From the NCBI GenBank assembly GCA_025056155.1, contig JANWWL010000007.1, positions 124,001 through 188,000 on the forward strand: DNA of 64,000 nt, written 5' to 3'. Source of the DNA: Sphingomonadaceae bacterium (GTDB lineage Bacteria > Pseudomonadota > Alphaproteobacteria > Sphingomonadales > Sphingomonadaceae). The first letter of the stretch is position 1, and the number at the start of each line of letters is the position of its first letter. Shown here piece by piece: positions 56,955 through 64,000 of this stretch. Below the pieces are notes generated by a model. That model was given only the letters and a program-made list of their open reading frames with translations, did not search any database and was not told the DNA's origin. Made by a program: the position numbers and the translations under genes.

Positions 56955-57559
56955 AAGACGTGGTTGCCGATGCGGGCCACGCGCGTGAGCCGCCAGCCCG
57001 GGTTGACGTGCAGGGCGTGGAAGTGCGTCGCCTCGCCCACGACGCTGGGCCAGGCTTCGGCCAAGGCGATCCAGGCGATCGCGCGCGCTTGCGCGAACCG
57101 GCGGCGGTCCTGCGGCTCGGGGATGCGGCCGCGTTCCACGAACGAGAATTGGCCTGGTGCGGTCACCACCTCGCACACGCTTCGGCCGAACCGGCCGCGT
57201 TCCACCCGGTTGAGGATCACTTCGGCCACGGCCAGCTGGCCTTCCAGCGGCTCGCCCTTGGCTTCCCAATAGACGGCTCGCGCCAGGCACTCGCCGTCGG
57301 GACCGAAAGTTGCCATGGCATGGTGGCGGACTTCGGCCACCAGGCTCGCGAGCGTCGCCGGCGCTTCGCCGAAGCTGCGGGGCGCAGTTTCCGGGTCCGA
57401 CGCCGTGGGATCCCTTGACTCTTCGATGGACTGCGTCGCTGGCGCATGTGTCGGTGCCACAAGAAAGGGCGGTTGGTCGTCGTCTACGGGTGCCGCCCGA
57501 GCCGCGATGAGGACGGCCATCGCCATTCCTGCCGCGGCCATCCGATGCGCAAGCCGCAT
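56945..57559 (-). CDS. SleB/Hydrolase_2-type cell wall hydrolase
   Basis: 204 aa from ATG 57559 (AAGGTGG upstream). A signal peptide (RMAAAGMAMAVLIAARAAP) and a variable linker precede the domain: LARAVYWEAKGEPLEGQLAV with the catalytic Glu, VAEVILNRVERGRFGRSVCE, GQFSFVERGRIPEPQDRRRF and ATHFHALHVNPGW. SleB-like enzymes are lytic transglycosylases or amidases acting on peptidoglycan; in non-sporing alphaproteobacteria the role is general cell wall turnover. The 189-nt gap to the next gene holds a 9-bp GC hairpin but no gene. Confidence 0.85.
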   Translation of the reverse strand: MRLAHRMAAAGMAMAVLIAARAAPVDDDQPPFLVAPTHAPATQSIEESRDPTASDPETAPRSFGEAPATLASLVAEVRHHAMATFGPDGECLARAVYWEAKGEPLEGQLAVAEVILNRVERGRFGRSVCEVVTAPGQFSFVERGRIPEPQDRRRFAQARAIAWIALAEAWPSVVGEATHFHALHVNPGWRLTRVARIGNHVFYR

Positions 57560-57748
57560 GCCACCTTGTCCAACCGGCGGACCCTGGGGCCGCCCGCTCG
57601 CGCCAAGACCGCCCGAGCGGGCGGGCGGCGGGCACTTCGCGGGCACGGTCCGCTTGAAGGGCACATCGGGGGCCCTGCCCGGGGCCACCGGCGCCGAACC
57701 CTGGGGGCTCCGGCGCCACACCCCCTTCCCGACGCGCGGCCGGGGCGG

Positions 57749-58075
57749 TCAATCTTGGGGCGGGAAACCTGGGATGAAGCGTTCGGGTTGCGCGACGGTC
57801 AGCTCGACGACCCAGAGGTCGGGGTCGAAGCCCACCTGGCGGCGGCAAAAGCGCGCCACCGCCTCCGCACCCCGGGCCGCCTCGCGCCACTGAGGCCCGG
57901 TGGCGAAGCTTGGCACCCGCTCGAAGGCTCGGGGCTCTCCCTCCTGCGGCTGGAGAACGAGGACCACCGCGTGGCCCGCCGCATGACCGCGGTGCAGGAC
58001 GGTGGCGAAGCCGCCGGCGGCGCTCACCTGGCGCAGCAGGGCCGGCACCATCAGGCTAGCGGGCGGCGTCGTCAT
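57749..58075 (-). CDS. DUF1491 family protein
   Basis: 108 aa from ATG 58075, overlapping the thioesterase stop by 4 nt. The family pattern is LMVPALLRQVSAAGGFATVL, HAVVLVLQPQEGEPRAFERV and FDPDLWVVELTVAQPERFI. DUF1491 is confined largely to alphaproteobacteria; a link to amino acid or PTS functions has no direct evidence. Small, soluble, no signal. Confidence 0.8.
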   Translation of the reverse strand: MTTPPASLMVPALLRQVSAAGGFATVLHRGHAAGHAVVLVLQPQEGEPRAFERVPSFATGPQWREAARGAEAVARFCRRQVGFDPDLWVVELTVAQPERFIPGFPPQD

Positions 58076-58518
58076 GGCAAGGGGTCGGCGTAGGCCGGCA
58101 AGTGGGCCAGCGCGATTCGCGAGCGCATGAAGGTGCCGGTGCCGCGGGCGACCTCCTGGCCCGAGGCGTCGACCAGTCGGCTCTCGGCGATCAGCACGCG
58201 GCGATGGCCCGACACCCATTGGCCGTAGGCCGCGGCCTCACCCGGGCCCAGGGGGCGGGTGAGCACCAGGTTGAACTGGGTGGTCAGCACGAACACGTCG
58301 TCGACCAGGGTGGCGGCCGCGTAGAAGGCGGCATCGTCCAGCATCTTGAAGTAGAGCGTGCCGTGGGCCGCACCGGCGGCGTGGAAATGGTCGGGTTCCA
58401 CGCGAAAGCGGATCTCCGCGCGGCCGGGTGCGGGCAGGTGCAGGGTAGAGGGAAAGACGCGGTTGACGGGGGCCGAGGCGTAGAGCCGTTCGAGTCGGCG
58501 TCGGTGCTCTTCGCTCAT
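58072..58518 (-). CDS. PaaI-like hotdog-fold thioesterase
   Basis: 148 aa from ATG 58518, 4 nt after ptsN. The hotdog fold is suggested by FHAAGAAHGTLYFKMLDDAA (helix with catalytic Asp) and TQFNLVLTRPLGPGEAAAYG. Such enzymes cleave acyl-CoA or phenylacyl-CoA thioesters; substrate unknown. The N-terminus SEEHRRRLERLYASAPVNRV resembles small YbgC/PaaI relatives. Confidence 0.82.
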   Translation of the reverse strand: MSEEHRRRLERLYASAPVNRVFPSTLHLPAPGRAEIRFRVEPDHFHAAGAAHGTLYFKMLDDAAFYAAATLVDDVFVLTTQFNLVLTRPLGPGEAAAYGQWVSGHRRVLIAESRLVDASGQEVARGTGTFMRSRIALAHLPAYADPLP

Positions 58519-58522
58519 GCCC

Positions 58523-58996
58523 TCAAGCCACCTGGCGTGCCGGATCCTCGGGCCGGCCGGCCAGGATAGCGTGGATGGCGGCCGCATCGGCGGCACCGCG
58601 GATCCGCTCGCGCACGCCCGGCGCGCGGACGGCGCGGCTGAGCCGCGCTAGGGCCTTCAGGTGCTGGCCCGCTTCCCGCTCGGGGCTGAGCAGCACCACG
58701 ACGAGCCATACGGGCTGGCCGTCGAAACTGTCGAAATCCACCGGCCGTGCCAGCCGCAGCACGCCCGCAACCGGCCGCTCGAGGCCGGGAAGGCGGCCGT
58801 GGGGGATTGCCACGCCGCCGCCGAAGCCGGTCGAACCCAGCGCCTCGCGGTCAAGGAGGGCCGTCTCGATGGCCCGGGCGGACGTCCACAGCCGCCGCGC
58901 CATCCGGCGGGCCGCCGCCCTGAGCGCGTCGCGCCGGGACGCCGCCGCCACGTCGGCCCACACGGCCGCGGGCGAAATCAGGTCGCCCAAGTCCAC
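58523..58996 (-). CDS. ptsN: Nitrogen-PTS EIIA component
   Basis: 157 aa. Phosphoacceptor His66 in GVAIPHGRLPGLERPVAG, and VWLVVVLLSPEREAGQHLKA LARLS-type segment, match EIIA-Ntr. Phosphate would arrive from PtsP through NPr; PtsN then controls K+ transport and other targets by protein contact. It follows hpf by 10 nt, the usual hpf-ptsN pairing, although rpoN, often upstream, is absent. Confidence 0.94.
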   Translation of the reverse strand: MDLGDLISPAAVWADVAAASRRDALRAAARRMARRLWTSARAIETALLDREALGSTGFGGGVAIPHGRLPGLERPVAGVLRLARPVDFDSFDGQPVWLVVVLLSPEREAGQHLKALARLSRAVRAPGVRERIRGAADAAAIHAILAGRPEDPARQVA

Positions 58997-59006
58997 GGCG
59001 CGGGTC

Positions 59007-59585
59007 TCAGCCGCGCGGCTCGACCCAGCCGATGTTCCCGTCCTCGCGTCGGTAGACCATGTTGAGCTTGCCTGTGGCGGCGTTGGTGAAGAGGAGCGCC
59101 GGGGTGTTGCGCAGGTCGAGCATCATCACCGCGTCGGAAACCGTCGCCTCGGGGATGTCGACCTTCATTTCGGCGATGGTGAGCGGTGCGTCACCCGGCT
59201 CGGCGTCCTCGGGCTCGGCCCGGAAGATGCGGTAGTCGGCGTTCTCGGGCACGCCGGTGTCGACGGCCATGGTGTCCAGGGCCGCCCCGTTGCGGCTCTT
59301 CAAGCGGCGCATGTAGCGGCGCAGCTGCTTCTCGATCCGATCGGCCGCGCCGTCGAAGGCCAGGTACGCCGTAGCGGCGCGGTTCGAACCCTTGAGCACC
59401 AGGCCGTGCATCACATGGCAGACGATGTCGCAGGTGAAGCTGCCGTGCGGGCCGGGCGACAGCGTGACCTGCGCCGAGAGCGCGCGCGAGAAATACTGTT
59501 CGGCCATCGCCTTGAGACGAGCCTCCACGTGCGTCCGGAAGGCCTCGCCCGTGGCCACCTGATGTCCCGACACGCGGATTTCCAT
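59007..59585 (-). CDS. hpf: Long-form ribosome hibernation promoting factor
   Basis: 192 aa from ATG 59585, which has GAGGAGG ahead. The N-terminal S30AE domain (MEIRVSGHQVATGEAFRTHV; RAATAYLAFDGAADRIEKQL RRYMRRLK region) binds the decoding site, and the C-terminal dimerisation domain (MKVDIPEATVSDAVMMLDLR; ALLFTNAATGKLNMVYRRED) lets one protein make 100S ribosome dimers. Long HPF is usual in alphaproteobacteria. Confidence 0.95.
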   Translation of the reverse strand: MEIRVSGHQVATGEAFRTHVEARLKAMAEQYFSRALSAQVTLSPGPHGSFTCDIVCHVMHGLVLKGSNRAATAYLAFDGAADRIEKQLRRYMRRLKSRNGAALDTMAVDTGVPENADYRIFRAEPEDAEPGDAPLTIAEMKVDIPEATVSDAVMMLDLRNTPALLFTNAATGKLNMVYRREDGNIGWVEPRG

Positions 59586-59632
59586 CGGCACCTCCTCAAG
59601 CTTTCTTGGCTCCGGTCGGCCGGCCCCGGGCG

Positions 59633-60310
59633 TCAACCCGTGGCGGCAAGGCGCGCCCACAGGGGATTGCGCATCCGGGCCACGAACGCGGCGTGCGCGG
59701 CCGCCTCGTCAGGGGGAACGGTGAAGGTGCGCGCCGGCACCACGGGGCGAGCGACAGGACTTGGCGCGCGGGCCGTGGGCGAAAGGTCCATGCCCATCTG
59801 CCGACCGCCCGTGAGCTCGATGTAGACGCGGGCCAACAGCTCGGCGTCGAGCAGCGCCCCGTGCCGCACGCGGCGGCTGAGGTCGATGCCGAACCGCTGG
59901 CACAAGGCGTCCAGCGAATGGCGCACGCCCGGCACCACGCGGCGGGCGATTTCCACGGTATCGACCATGCGTTCGAACGGGATGGGGGGATGGCCGGCCT
60001 CCGCAAGCTCGAACGACAGGAACTTCCAGTCGAAGAGGGCATTGTGGGCCACGAGCGGTGAGTGCCCGATGAACGCGAGGAGCTCTGGCGCCACCGCCGC
60101 GAAGGGCGGCTTGTCGGCCAGGAACGCGTCGGTGAGCCCATGGACCTTCTGCGCTTCGGGCGGCACCGGCCGGCCCGGATTGACGTAGAGATGGAGCGTG
60201 CGCCCGGTGGGCACCCGCTCGACGAGCTCCACCGCCCCCACCTCGACCAGCCGGTGCCCTTCCTGCGGCTCCAGGCCCGTGGTCTCGGTGTCGATCACGA
60301 TTTCGCGCAT
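59633..60310 (-). CDS. dnaQ: DNA polymerase III epsilon subunit (3'-5' exonuclease)
   Basis: 225 aa DEDDh exonuclease that proofreads replication. Exo I DTETTG (Asp7, Glu9), Exo II AHNALFDWKF and Exo III HGALLDAELLARVY are intact. The C-terminal region, shorter and Ala/Pro-rich, would contact the alpha subunit. It follows coaE by 45 nt on the leftward strand, keeping the canonical coaE-dnaQ order. Confidence 0.95.
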   Translation of the reverse strand: MREIVIDTETTGLEPQEGHRLVEVGAVELVERVPTGRTLHLYVNPGRPVPPEAQKVHGLTDAFLADKPPFAAVAPELLAFIGHSPLVAHNALFDWKFLSFELAEAGHPPIPFERMVDTVEIARRVVPGVRHSLDALCQRFGIDLSRRVRHGALLDAELLARVYIELTGGRQMGMDLSPTARAPSPVARPVVPARTFTVPPDEAAAHAAFVARMRNPLWARLAATG

Positions 60311-60355
60311 CCGGTTCCCGTTATCCGCCCCGTCGACCGGGCTGGCAAGCGGGGG

Positions 60356-60955
60356 CTAGCGACCGGCCCGCGCCAGCCGGGCCAGAAAGCGGACGGTGCG
60401 GAACGTCGGCAGCCGCCCCCGGCCGGTTTCGATCACGACGTCGGCCAGCGCTCGTTTGCGCGCGTCGGGCAGCTGGTGGGCCAGCACGCGCTCCAGCCGT
60501 TCGGGCGTCATGCCGGGCCGGGCCAGCACGCGAGCGCGCTGCACTCGGGCCGGCGCCGAGACGACCGCCACCAAGTCCACGCTCCGCCAGCCCGGCCCCT
60601 CGAGGAGCAGGGGGATGTCGAGCACGACCGCGGGCTTCGAGCGGTGTCGCCGCAGGAACCGAGCCTGCCGGCGGGCCACCGCCGGATGGACGATGGCCTC
60701 CAGCCGGCGCAGCGCCTCGGGCCGGCCGAACACGGCCTCGGCCAGCTTTTGCCGGTCGACCCCTTGGGGTCCCGTAGTGCCGGGAAAGGCGGCTTCGATC
60801 GCGTTGACGGCTTCCCCGCCCGGCCCCTGCGCGGCGTGCACTGCGGCATCGGCATCGAACACCGGCAGGCCCAGATGCCGGAACATGCGCGCCACGGTGG
60901 ACTTCCCCATGCCGATGGAGCCCGTGAGGCCGATGCGGAAGGGGCGCCGCGCCAT
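60356..60955 (-). CDS. coaE: Dephospho-CoA kinase
   Basis: 199 aa from ATG 60955. P-loop GLTGSIGMGKSTVARMFRHL, VFDADAAVHAAQ with the catalytic Asp, the lid LEAIVHPAVARRQARF and VLDIPLLLEGPGW identify CoaE, which phosphorylates dephospho-CoA. It diverges from prfB across 74 nt. Confidence 0.95.
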   Translation of the reverse strand: MARRPFRIGLTGSIGMGKSTVARMFRHLGLPVFDADAAVHAAQGPGGEAVNAIEAAFPGTTGPQGVDRQKLAEAVFGRPEALRRLEAIVHPAVARRQARFLRRHRSKPAVVLDIPLLLEGPGWRSVDLVAVVSAPARVQRARVLARPGMTPERLERVLAHQLPDARKRALADVVIETGRGRLPTFRTVRFLARLARAGR

Positions 60956-61029
60956 GGGGCGCGCATGGGCCACGCCGCCGCCCTTGCCAAGGCTTTTCAG
61001 CGCGACCGGCCGGGCGTATCTCTTCCCCC

Positions 61030-62158
61030 ATGCGGGCTGAAGCGGAGCACCACGCCCAGGCAACCCGGCAGGCGATCGGCCTGCTGAGGAGGTTTCTTTG
61101 ACTGGGACGCCGCAAAGCGCCGGTTGAGCGAGCTCGACGCGCGGGCCGAGGATCCGGCCCTGTGGAACGATCCCCGCCTGGCCCAGGCCCTGATGCGCGA
61201 GCGGCGCCGCCTGGCCGAGGCGATCGCGGCCACCGAGGCGCTCGAGGAAGAGCTCCACCACACGGTGGAACTCGTCGAGCTGGCGGAGGCCGAGGGCGAT
61301 GAAGCGGTGGTGGCCGAAGCCGTCGCAGCCTTGGCGGACCTGGCGCGGCGGGCCGAGCGGCGCAAGGTGGACGCCCTGTTGTCGGGCGAAGCCGACCTGC
61401 GCAACGCCTTCCTCGAAATCAACGCGGGCGCCGGCGGCACCGAAAGCCAGGATTGGGCCGAGATGCTGCTGCGCATGTACCAGCGCTGGGCCGAGCGGCG
61501 CGGCTTCCGGGTGGAACTCGTCGATCACCACGCGGGCGAACAGGCCGGCATCAAGTCGGCGACCCTGCTCATCCGCGGCGAGGGCGCCTACGGCTGGGCC
61601 AAGACGGAATCCGGCGTGCACCGCCTGGTGCGCATCAGCCCCTTCGACGCGAGCGCCCGCCGCCACACGAGCTTCGCGTCGGTCTGGGTGTATCCCGAGG
61701 TCGACGACGACATCGCCATCGAGGTGAACGAGGCCGATCTGAGGATCGACACCTACCGGTCGAGCGGGGCGGGGGGCCAGCACGTGAACACCACCGATTC
61801 GGCGGTGCGCATCACGCACCTGCCCACGGGGATCGTGGTATCCTGCCAGAACGAGCGCTCGCAGCACAAGAACCGGGCGCAAGCCATGAAGATGCTGAAG
61901 GCGCGCCTGTACGAGCTCGAGCTGCAGAAGCGCGAGGCCGAAGCGCGCGCGCAAGAAGAGAAGAAGACCGACATTGGCTGGGGCCACCAGATCCGCTCCT
62001 ACGTGCTCCAGCCCTATCAACTCGTGAAGGATCTGCGCACCGGGGTCACCTCGACGTCGCCTCAGGACGTCCTCGACGGCGACCTCGATGCGTTCATGGC
62101 GGCCGCGCTGTCGCAGCGCGTGACCGGCGAGCGGGCGGAGGTGGCCGACGTCGACTGA
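61030..62158 (+). CDS. prfB: Peptide chain release factor 2, programmed +1 frameshift
   Basis: Translation starts at ATG 61030 and reads 23 codons to an in-frame TGA (61099-61101); a +1 shift at CTT-TGA-C continues from GAC 61100 to the stop at 62158, giving 375 aa. SPF anticodon tripeptide is at 203-205 and GGQ at 248-250, both close to E. coli numbering. RF2 reads UGA and UAA and controls its own synthesis through this shift. The N-terminus before the shift, [20 protein letters not shown], joins smoothly to [18 protein letters not shown], confirming the shift. Confidence 0.96.
61087..61102 (+). promoter_or_regulatory. prfB programmed frameshift signal
   Basis: AGGAGG (internal Shine-Dalgarno, 61087-61092), TTT, then CTT-TGA-C. 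The spacing of 3 nt between the purine block and the slippery CTT matches the E. coli site exactly. Confidence 0.95.
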
Positions 62159-62222
62159 CACGGGCGAGGCCGATCCCCCGGACGCGCCGAGGGGGTCCGC
62201 GCCATCCGCCTACGGGCGGCGC

Positions 62223-62762
62223 GTGGAGGCCGTGCTGTTCGCCGCCGCCGAGCCGCTGTCGCCGGCCGACATCCGCGCGCATGCGGGCGAGGGCGATCTG
62301 GGGGCGGCGCTGGCCGAACTCCAGGCGCACTACGCCGGGCGGGGCGTGCGCCTGGTGTGCCGGGGCGGGCGCTGGCATTTCGAGACCGCACCCGATTGCG
62401 CAAGCGTCCTCGTGCGCCTGCGCCAGGTGCCGCGGCCGCTGACCCCGGCCCAGCTCGAAACCCTGGCCATCATCGCCTATCACGAGCCCGTAACGCGCGC
62501 CGAGATCGAGGACATCCGCGGCGTTCGCCTGGGCCAGGGCACGCTCGATGCCCTCATGGAGGCGGGTTTCGTTCGGCTCGCCGGCCGGCGCGAGGCCCCG
62601 GGCCGGCCGCTGCTCTACGTCACCACGCCCGCGTTCCTCGCCCACTTCGGGCTTTCGAGCCGGCGCGACCTGCCGGGTCTTGCCGAGCTTGAGGCGGCGG
62701 GCCTGCTCGCCCCCCTGCCCCCGACCGAAGGCGGGCTTCCCGACGGCGGCTCCGAGCCCTAG
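62223..62762 (+). CDS. scpB: Segregation and condensation protein B
   Basis: 179 aa from GTG 62223. Tandem winged helices: VEAVLFAAAEPLSPADIRAH, PLTPAQLETLAIIAYHEPVT, RAEIEDIRGVRLGQGTLDAL and PGRPLLYVTTPAFLAHFGLS. ScpB works with ScpA and Smc to condense chromosomes. The frame stays open upstream of the GTG, so a longer N-terminus from a non-standard start cannot be excluded. scpA, normally just upstream, is replaced by prfB here. Confidence 0.92.
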   Translation: MEAVLFAAAEPLSPADIRAHAGEGDLGAALAELQAHYAGRGVRLVCRGGRWHFETAPDCASVLVRLRQVPRPLTPAQLETLAIIAYHEPVTRAEIEDIRGVRLGQGTLDALMEAGFVRLAGRREAPGRPLLYVTTPAFLAHFGLSSRRDLPGLAELEAAGLLAPLPPTEGGLPDGGSEP

Positions 62763-62795
62763 ATAGCGGCCGGTGGGGCCAGGCGGAGGAGCGCC

Positions 62796-63011
62796 ATGGG
62801 CAGCATGAGCATCTGGCATTGGATCATCGTGGGCCTGGTCGTCCTGGTGCTGTTCGGCCGCGGTCGCATCGCGGAACTGATGGGCGACGTGGGCAAGGGC
62901 ATCCGGGCCTTCCGCAAAGGGCTGGCGGACGACGAGCAGGCGGCGCACCCTGTGGCCCAGGTGACGGCCGACCCCGATCCGGCCCGAACCGAGGGGCCCG
63001 GTCGGTCCTGA
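62796..63011 (+). CDS. tatA: Sec-independent translocase subunit TatA
   Basis: 71 aa: one membrane helix ([19 protein letters not shown]), the FG turn and an amphipathic helix ([20 protein letters not shown]), then a short acidic/Pro tail. TatA forms the pore-like assembly for folded proteins. 33 nt after scpB, one nt before tatB. Confidence 0.93.
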   Translation: MGSMSIWHWIIVGLVVLVLFGRGRIAELMGDVGKGIRAFRKGLADDEQAAHPVAQVTADPDPARTEGPGRS

Positions 63012-63012
63012 G

Positions 63013-63393
63013 ATGTTCGACCTGGGCTGGTCGGAGCTTCTGCTGATCGGGGCGGTGGCCCTCGTCGTGATCGGCCCCAGGGAGCTGCCGCAGGCGCTGC
63101 GCTGGCTGGGCCGCATGACCGGCAAGGCCCGGGCCATGACGCGGCATGTGCGCGCGGGCTTCGACGAGATGGTCCGCCAGGCGGAACTTGAGGAGATGGA
63201 GAAGGAATGGCGCCGGCACAACGCGGCCGTGATGGCCGCAGGTCCGCCCGATGCCTGGGCGCCCCCCACCGGCCCGCCCCTGGGGCATGGTCCCACCGCC
63301 TGGGCGCCCTCCGACCCCCGCGCACTGGCGGACCCGCCGAGCCCGCCGGCCGCGCCCGCGGCTCCGACCGGGCCGGCCGCGCCTCCGGCCTGA
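63013..63393 (+). CDS. tatB: Sec-independent translocase subunit TatB
   Basis: 126 aa: FDLGWSELLLIGAVALVVIG forms the membrane helix with the conserved Glu typical of TatB, followed by GPRELPQALRWLGRMTGKAR. The last 50 residues are a Pro/Ala-rich tail. TatB and TatC bind twin-arginine signal peptides. Confidence 0.93.
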   Translation: MFDLGWSELLLIGAVALVVIGPRELPQALRWLGRMTGKARAMTRHVRAGFDEMVRQAELEEMEKEWRRHNAAVMAAGPPDAWAPPTGPPLGHGPTAWAPSDPRALADPPSPPAAPAAPTGPAAPPA

Positions 63394-63397
63394 GACC

Positions 63398-64000
63398 ATG
63401 CTGGACGACATCGACGACACGCCGCGCCCGCTCGTCGAGCACCTGATCGAGCTGCGCCAGCGGCTCCTCTGGTCGCTGGCCGCCTTCCTGGTGGCGTTCC
63501 TGGCCTGCTTCGCCTGGGCGCGGCCCATCTTCTCGGTGCTCGTGCAGCCGCTCGTGGCGGCCGGGCAGGACCGCGTGATCTTCACCCAGATGTTCGAGGC
63601 GTTCCTCGTGCAGGTGCGGGTGGCCTTCTTCGCCGCGCTGATGCTGGCCTTTCCCGTGATCGCCATCCAGGTGTGGAAATTCGTGGCCCCCGGCCTCTAC
63701 CGGCGCGAGAAGGCCGCGCTGCTGCCGTTCCTGGTGGCCACTCCGTTCCTGTTCGGCGCCGGGGCCGCGTTCGCCTATTTCGTGGCCATTCCCGTGGCGC
63801 TCAAGTTCCTCCTGGGCTTCGAGGGCGACCTTGGCGGGATCGCGCAGGAAGCGCTGCCGTCGGTGGGTGCGTATCTTTCGTTCGTGATGCAGTTCCTGTT
63901 CGCCTTCGGCGTGGCCTTCCTGCTGCCCGTGCTGCTCGTGCTGCTGGTGCGCGCTGGCCTCCTGTCGTTGGATCACCTCGTGAAGGCGCGGCGTTATGCG
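63398..64000 (+). CDS. tatC: Sec-independent translocase subunit TatC, 3' end outside window
   Basis: The frame starts at ATG 63398, 4 nt after tatB, and runs open through the last base; 201 codons are visible of about 250-270 expected. TatC features: LVEHLIELRQRLLWSLAAFL, TQMFEAFLVQVRVAFFAALM, FPVIAIQVWKFVAPGLYRRE and helices to LLPVLLVLLVRAGLLS. The missing part should hold the last one or two helices. It is the receptor for twin-arginine substrates such as, possibly, HpnM. Confidence 0.95.
   Translation, partial: MLDDIDDTPRPLVEHLIELRQRLLWSLAAFLVAFLACFAWARPIFSVLVQPLVAAGQDRVIFTQMFEAFLVQVRVAFFAALMLAFPVIAIQVWKFVAPGLYRREKAALLPFLVATPFLFGAGAAFAYFVAIPVALKFLLGFEGDLGGIAQEALPSVGAYLSFVMQFLFAFGVAFLLPVLLVLLVRAGLLSLDHLVKARRYA

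Overview
The window is GC-rich DNA, almost fully coding, from an alphaproteobacterium. Sphingomonadales is the best guess: a TrcR/DUF1013 regulator, DUF2948 behind murA, DUF1491, a pyrB-degenerate pyrC-ruvX-DUF3089 block and a fused mrpAB gene occur together, and 54-61 kb carries genes that flank the replication origin in this class. The placement rests on gene content and family knowledge; no search was run. No phage, IS element, plasmid gene or CRISPR array was seen.

Layout. 0-8.4 kb: 3' part of ptsP, trcR, an MBL hydrolase, a strong terminator ending a candidate small RNA, then leftward DUF3089-ruvX-pyrB-pyrC'-SPOR. 8.5-14.2 kb: seven-subunit Mrp Na+/H+ antiporter operon with mrpA and mrpB fused. 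14.2-16.6 kb: a 360-bp gap without a convincing gene, a class III aminotransferase and a MOSC protein. 16.6-18.9 kb: tRNA-CAU (probably Ile2), a second candidate small RNA with its own promoter and terminator, lysR and trxB. 18.9-23.3 kb: Lrp regulator, rluB, rsmD, uvrD. 23.3-28.7 kb: leftward mltG, then leuC-ABC ATPase-nadB, then a MerC-domain gene behind a Zur-box-like operator. 28.7-35.2 kb: leftward fatty acid operon fabD-fabG-[hpnN-hpnM]-acpP-fabF-mltG, in which two hopanoid-transport genes sit inside the fab cluster. 35.4-46 kb: TPR protein, pgeF, acyl-CoA ligase, lgt-midA-pepP, S9 peptidase and nadC. 46-52.9 kb: glycine-zipper protein, GST, murA-DUF2948, an acyltransferase and an O-antigen-ligase-like polytopic protein, and a frameshifted outer membrane protein.

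52.9-64 kb: hemJ-hemE run left and ppsR-maf-aroE run right from a 344-bp gap that matches by synteny the chromosome origin of Caulobacter and Rickettsia. Beyond aroE, coaE-dnaQ-hpf-ptsN-thioesterase-DUF1491-cell wall hydrolase lie in reverse orientation, as if a block had been inverted. prfB (with its programmed +1 frameshift), scpB and tatABC close the window; tatC runs off the right edge.

The genes are mainly chromosomal housekeeping: pyrimidine, NAD, haem, fatty acid and CoA synthesis, peptidoglycan and envelope assembly, Tat export, and both ends of the nitrogen PTS (ptsP, ptsN). Promoters recognised by eye share a -35 of TTGnCN type, a spacer near 17 nt and, in several cases, a -10 beginning TAG. 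The least expected items are two small-RNA-like units exposing CU-rich anti-Shine-Dalgarno stretches, the Zur-like operator over the merC promoter, hpnNM inside the fab operon, and a dihydroorotase paralogue without its metal-binding motifs.
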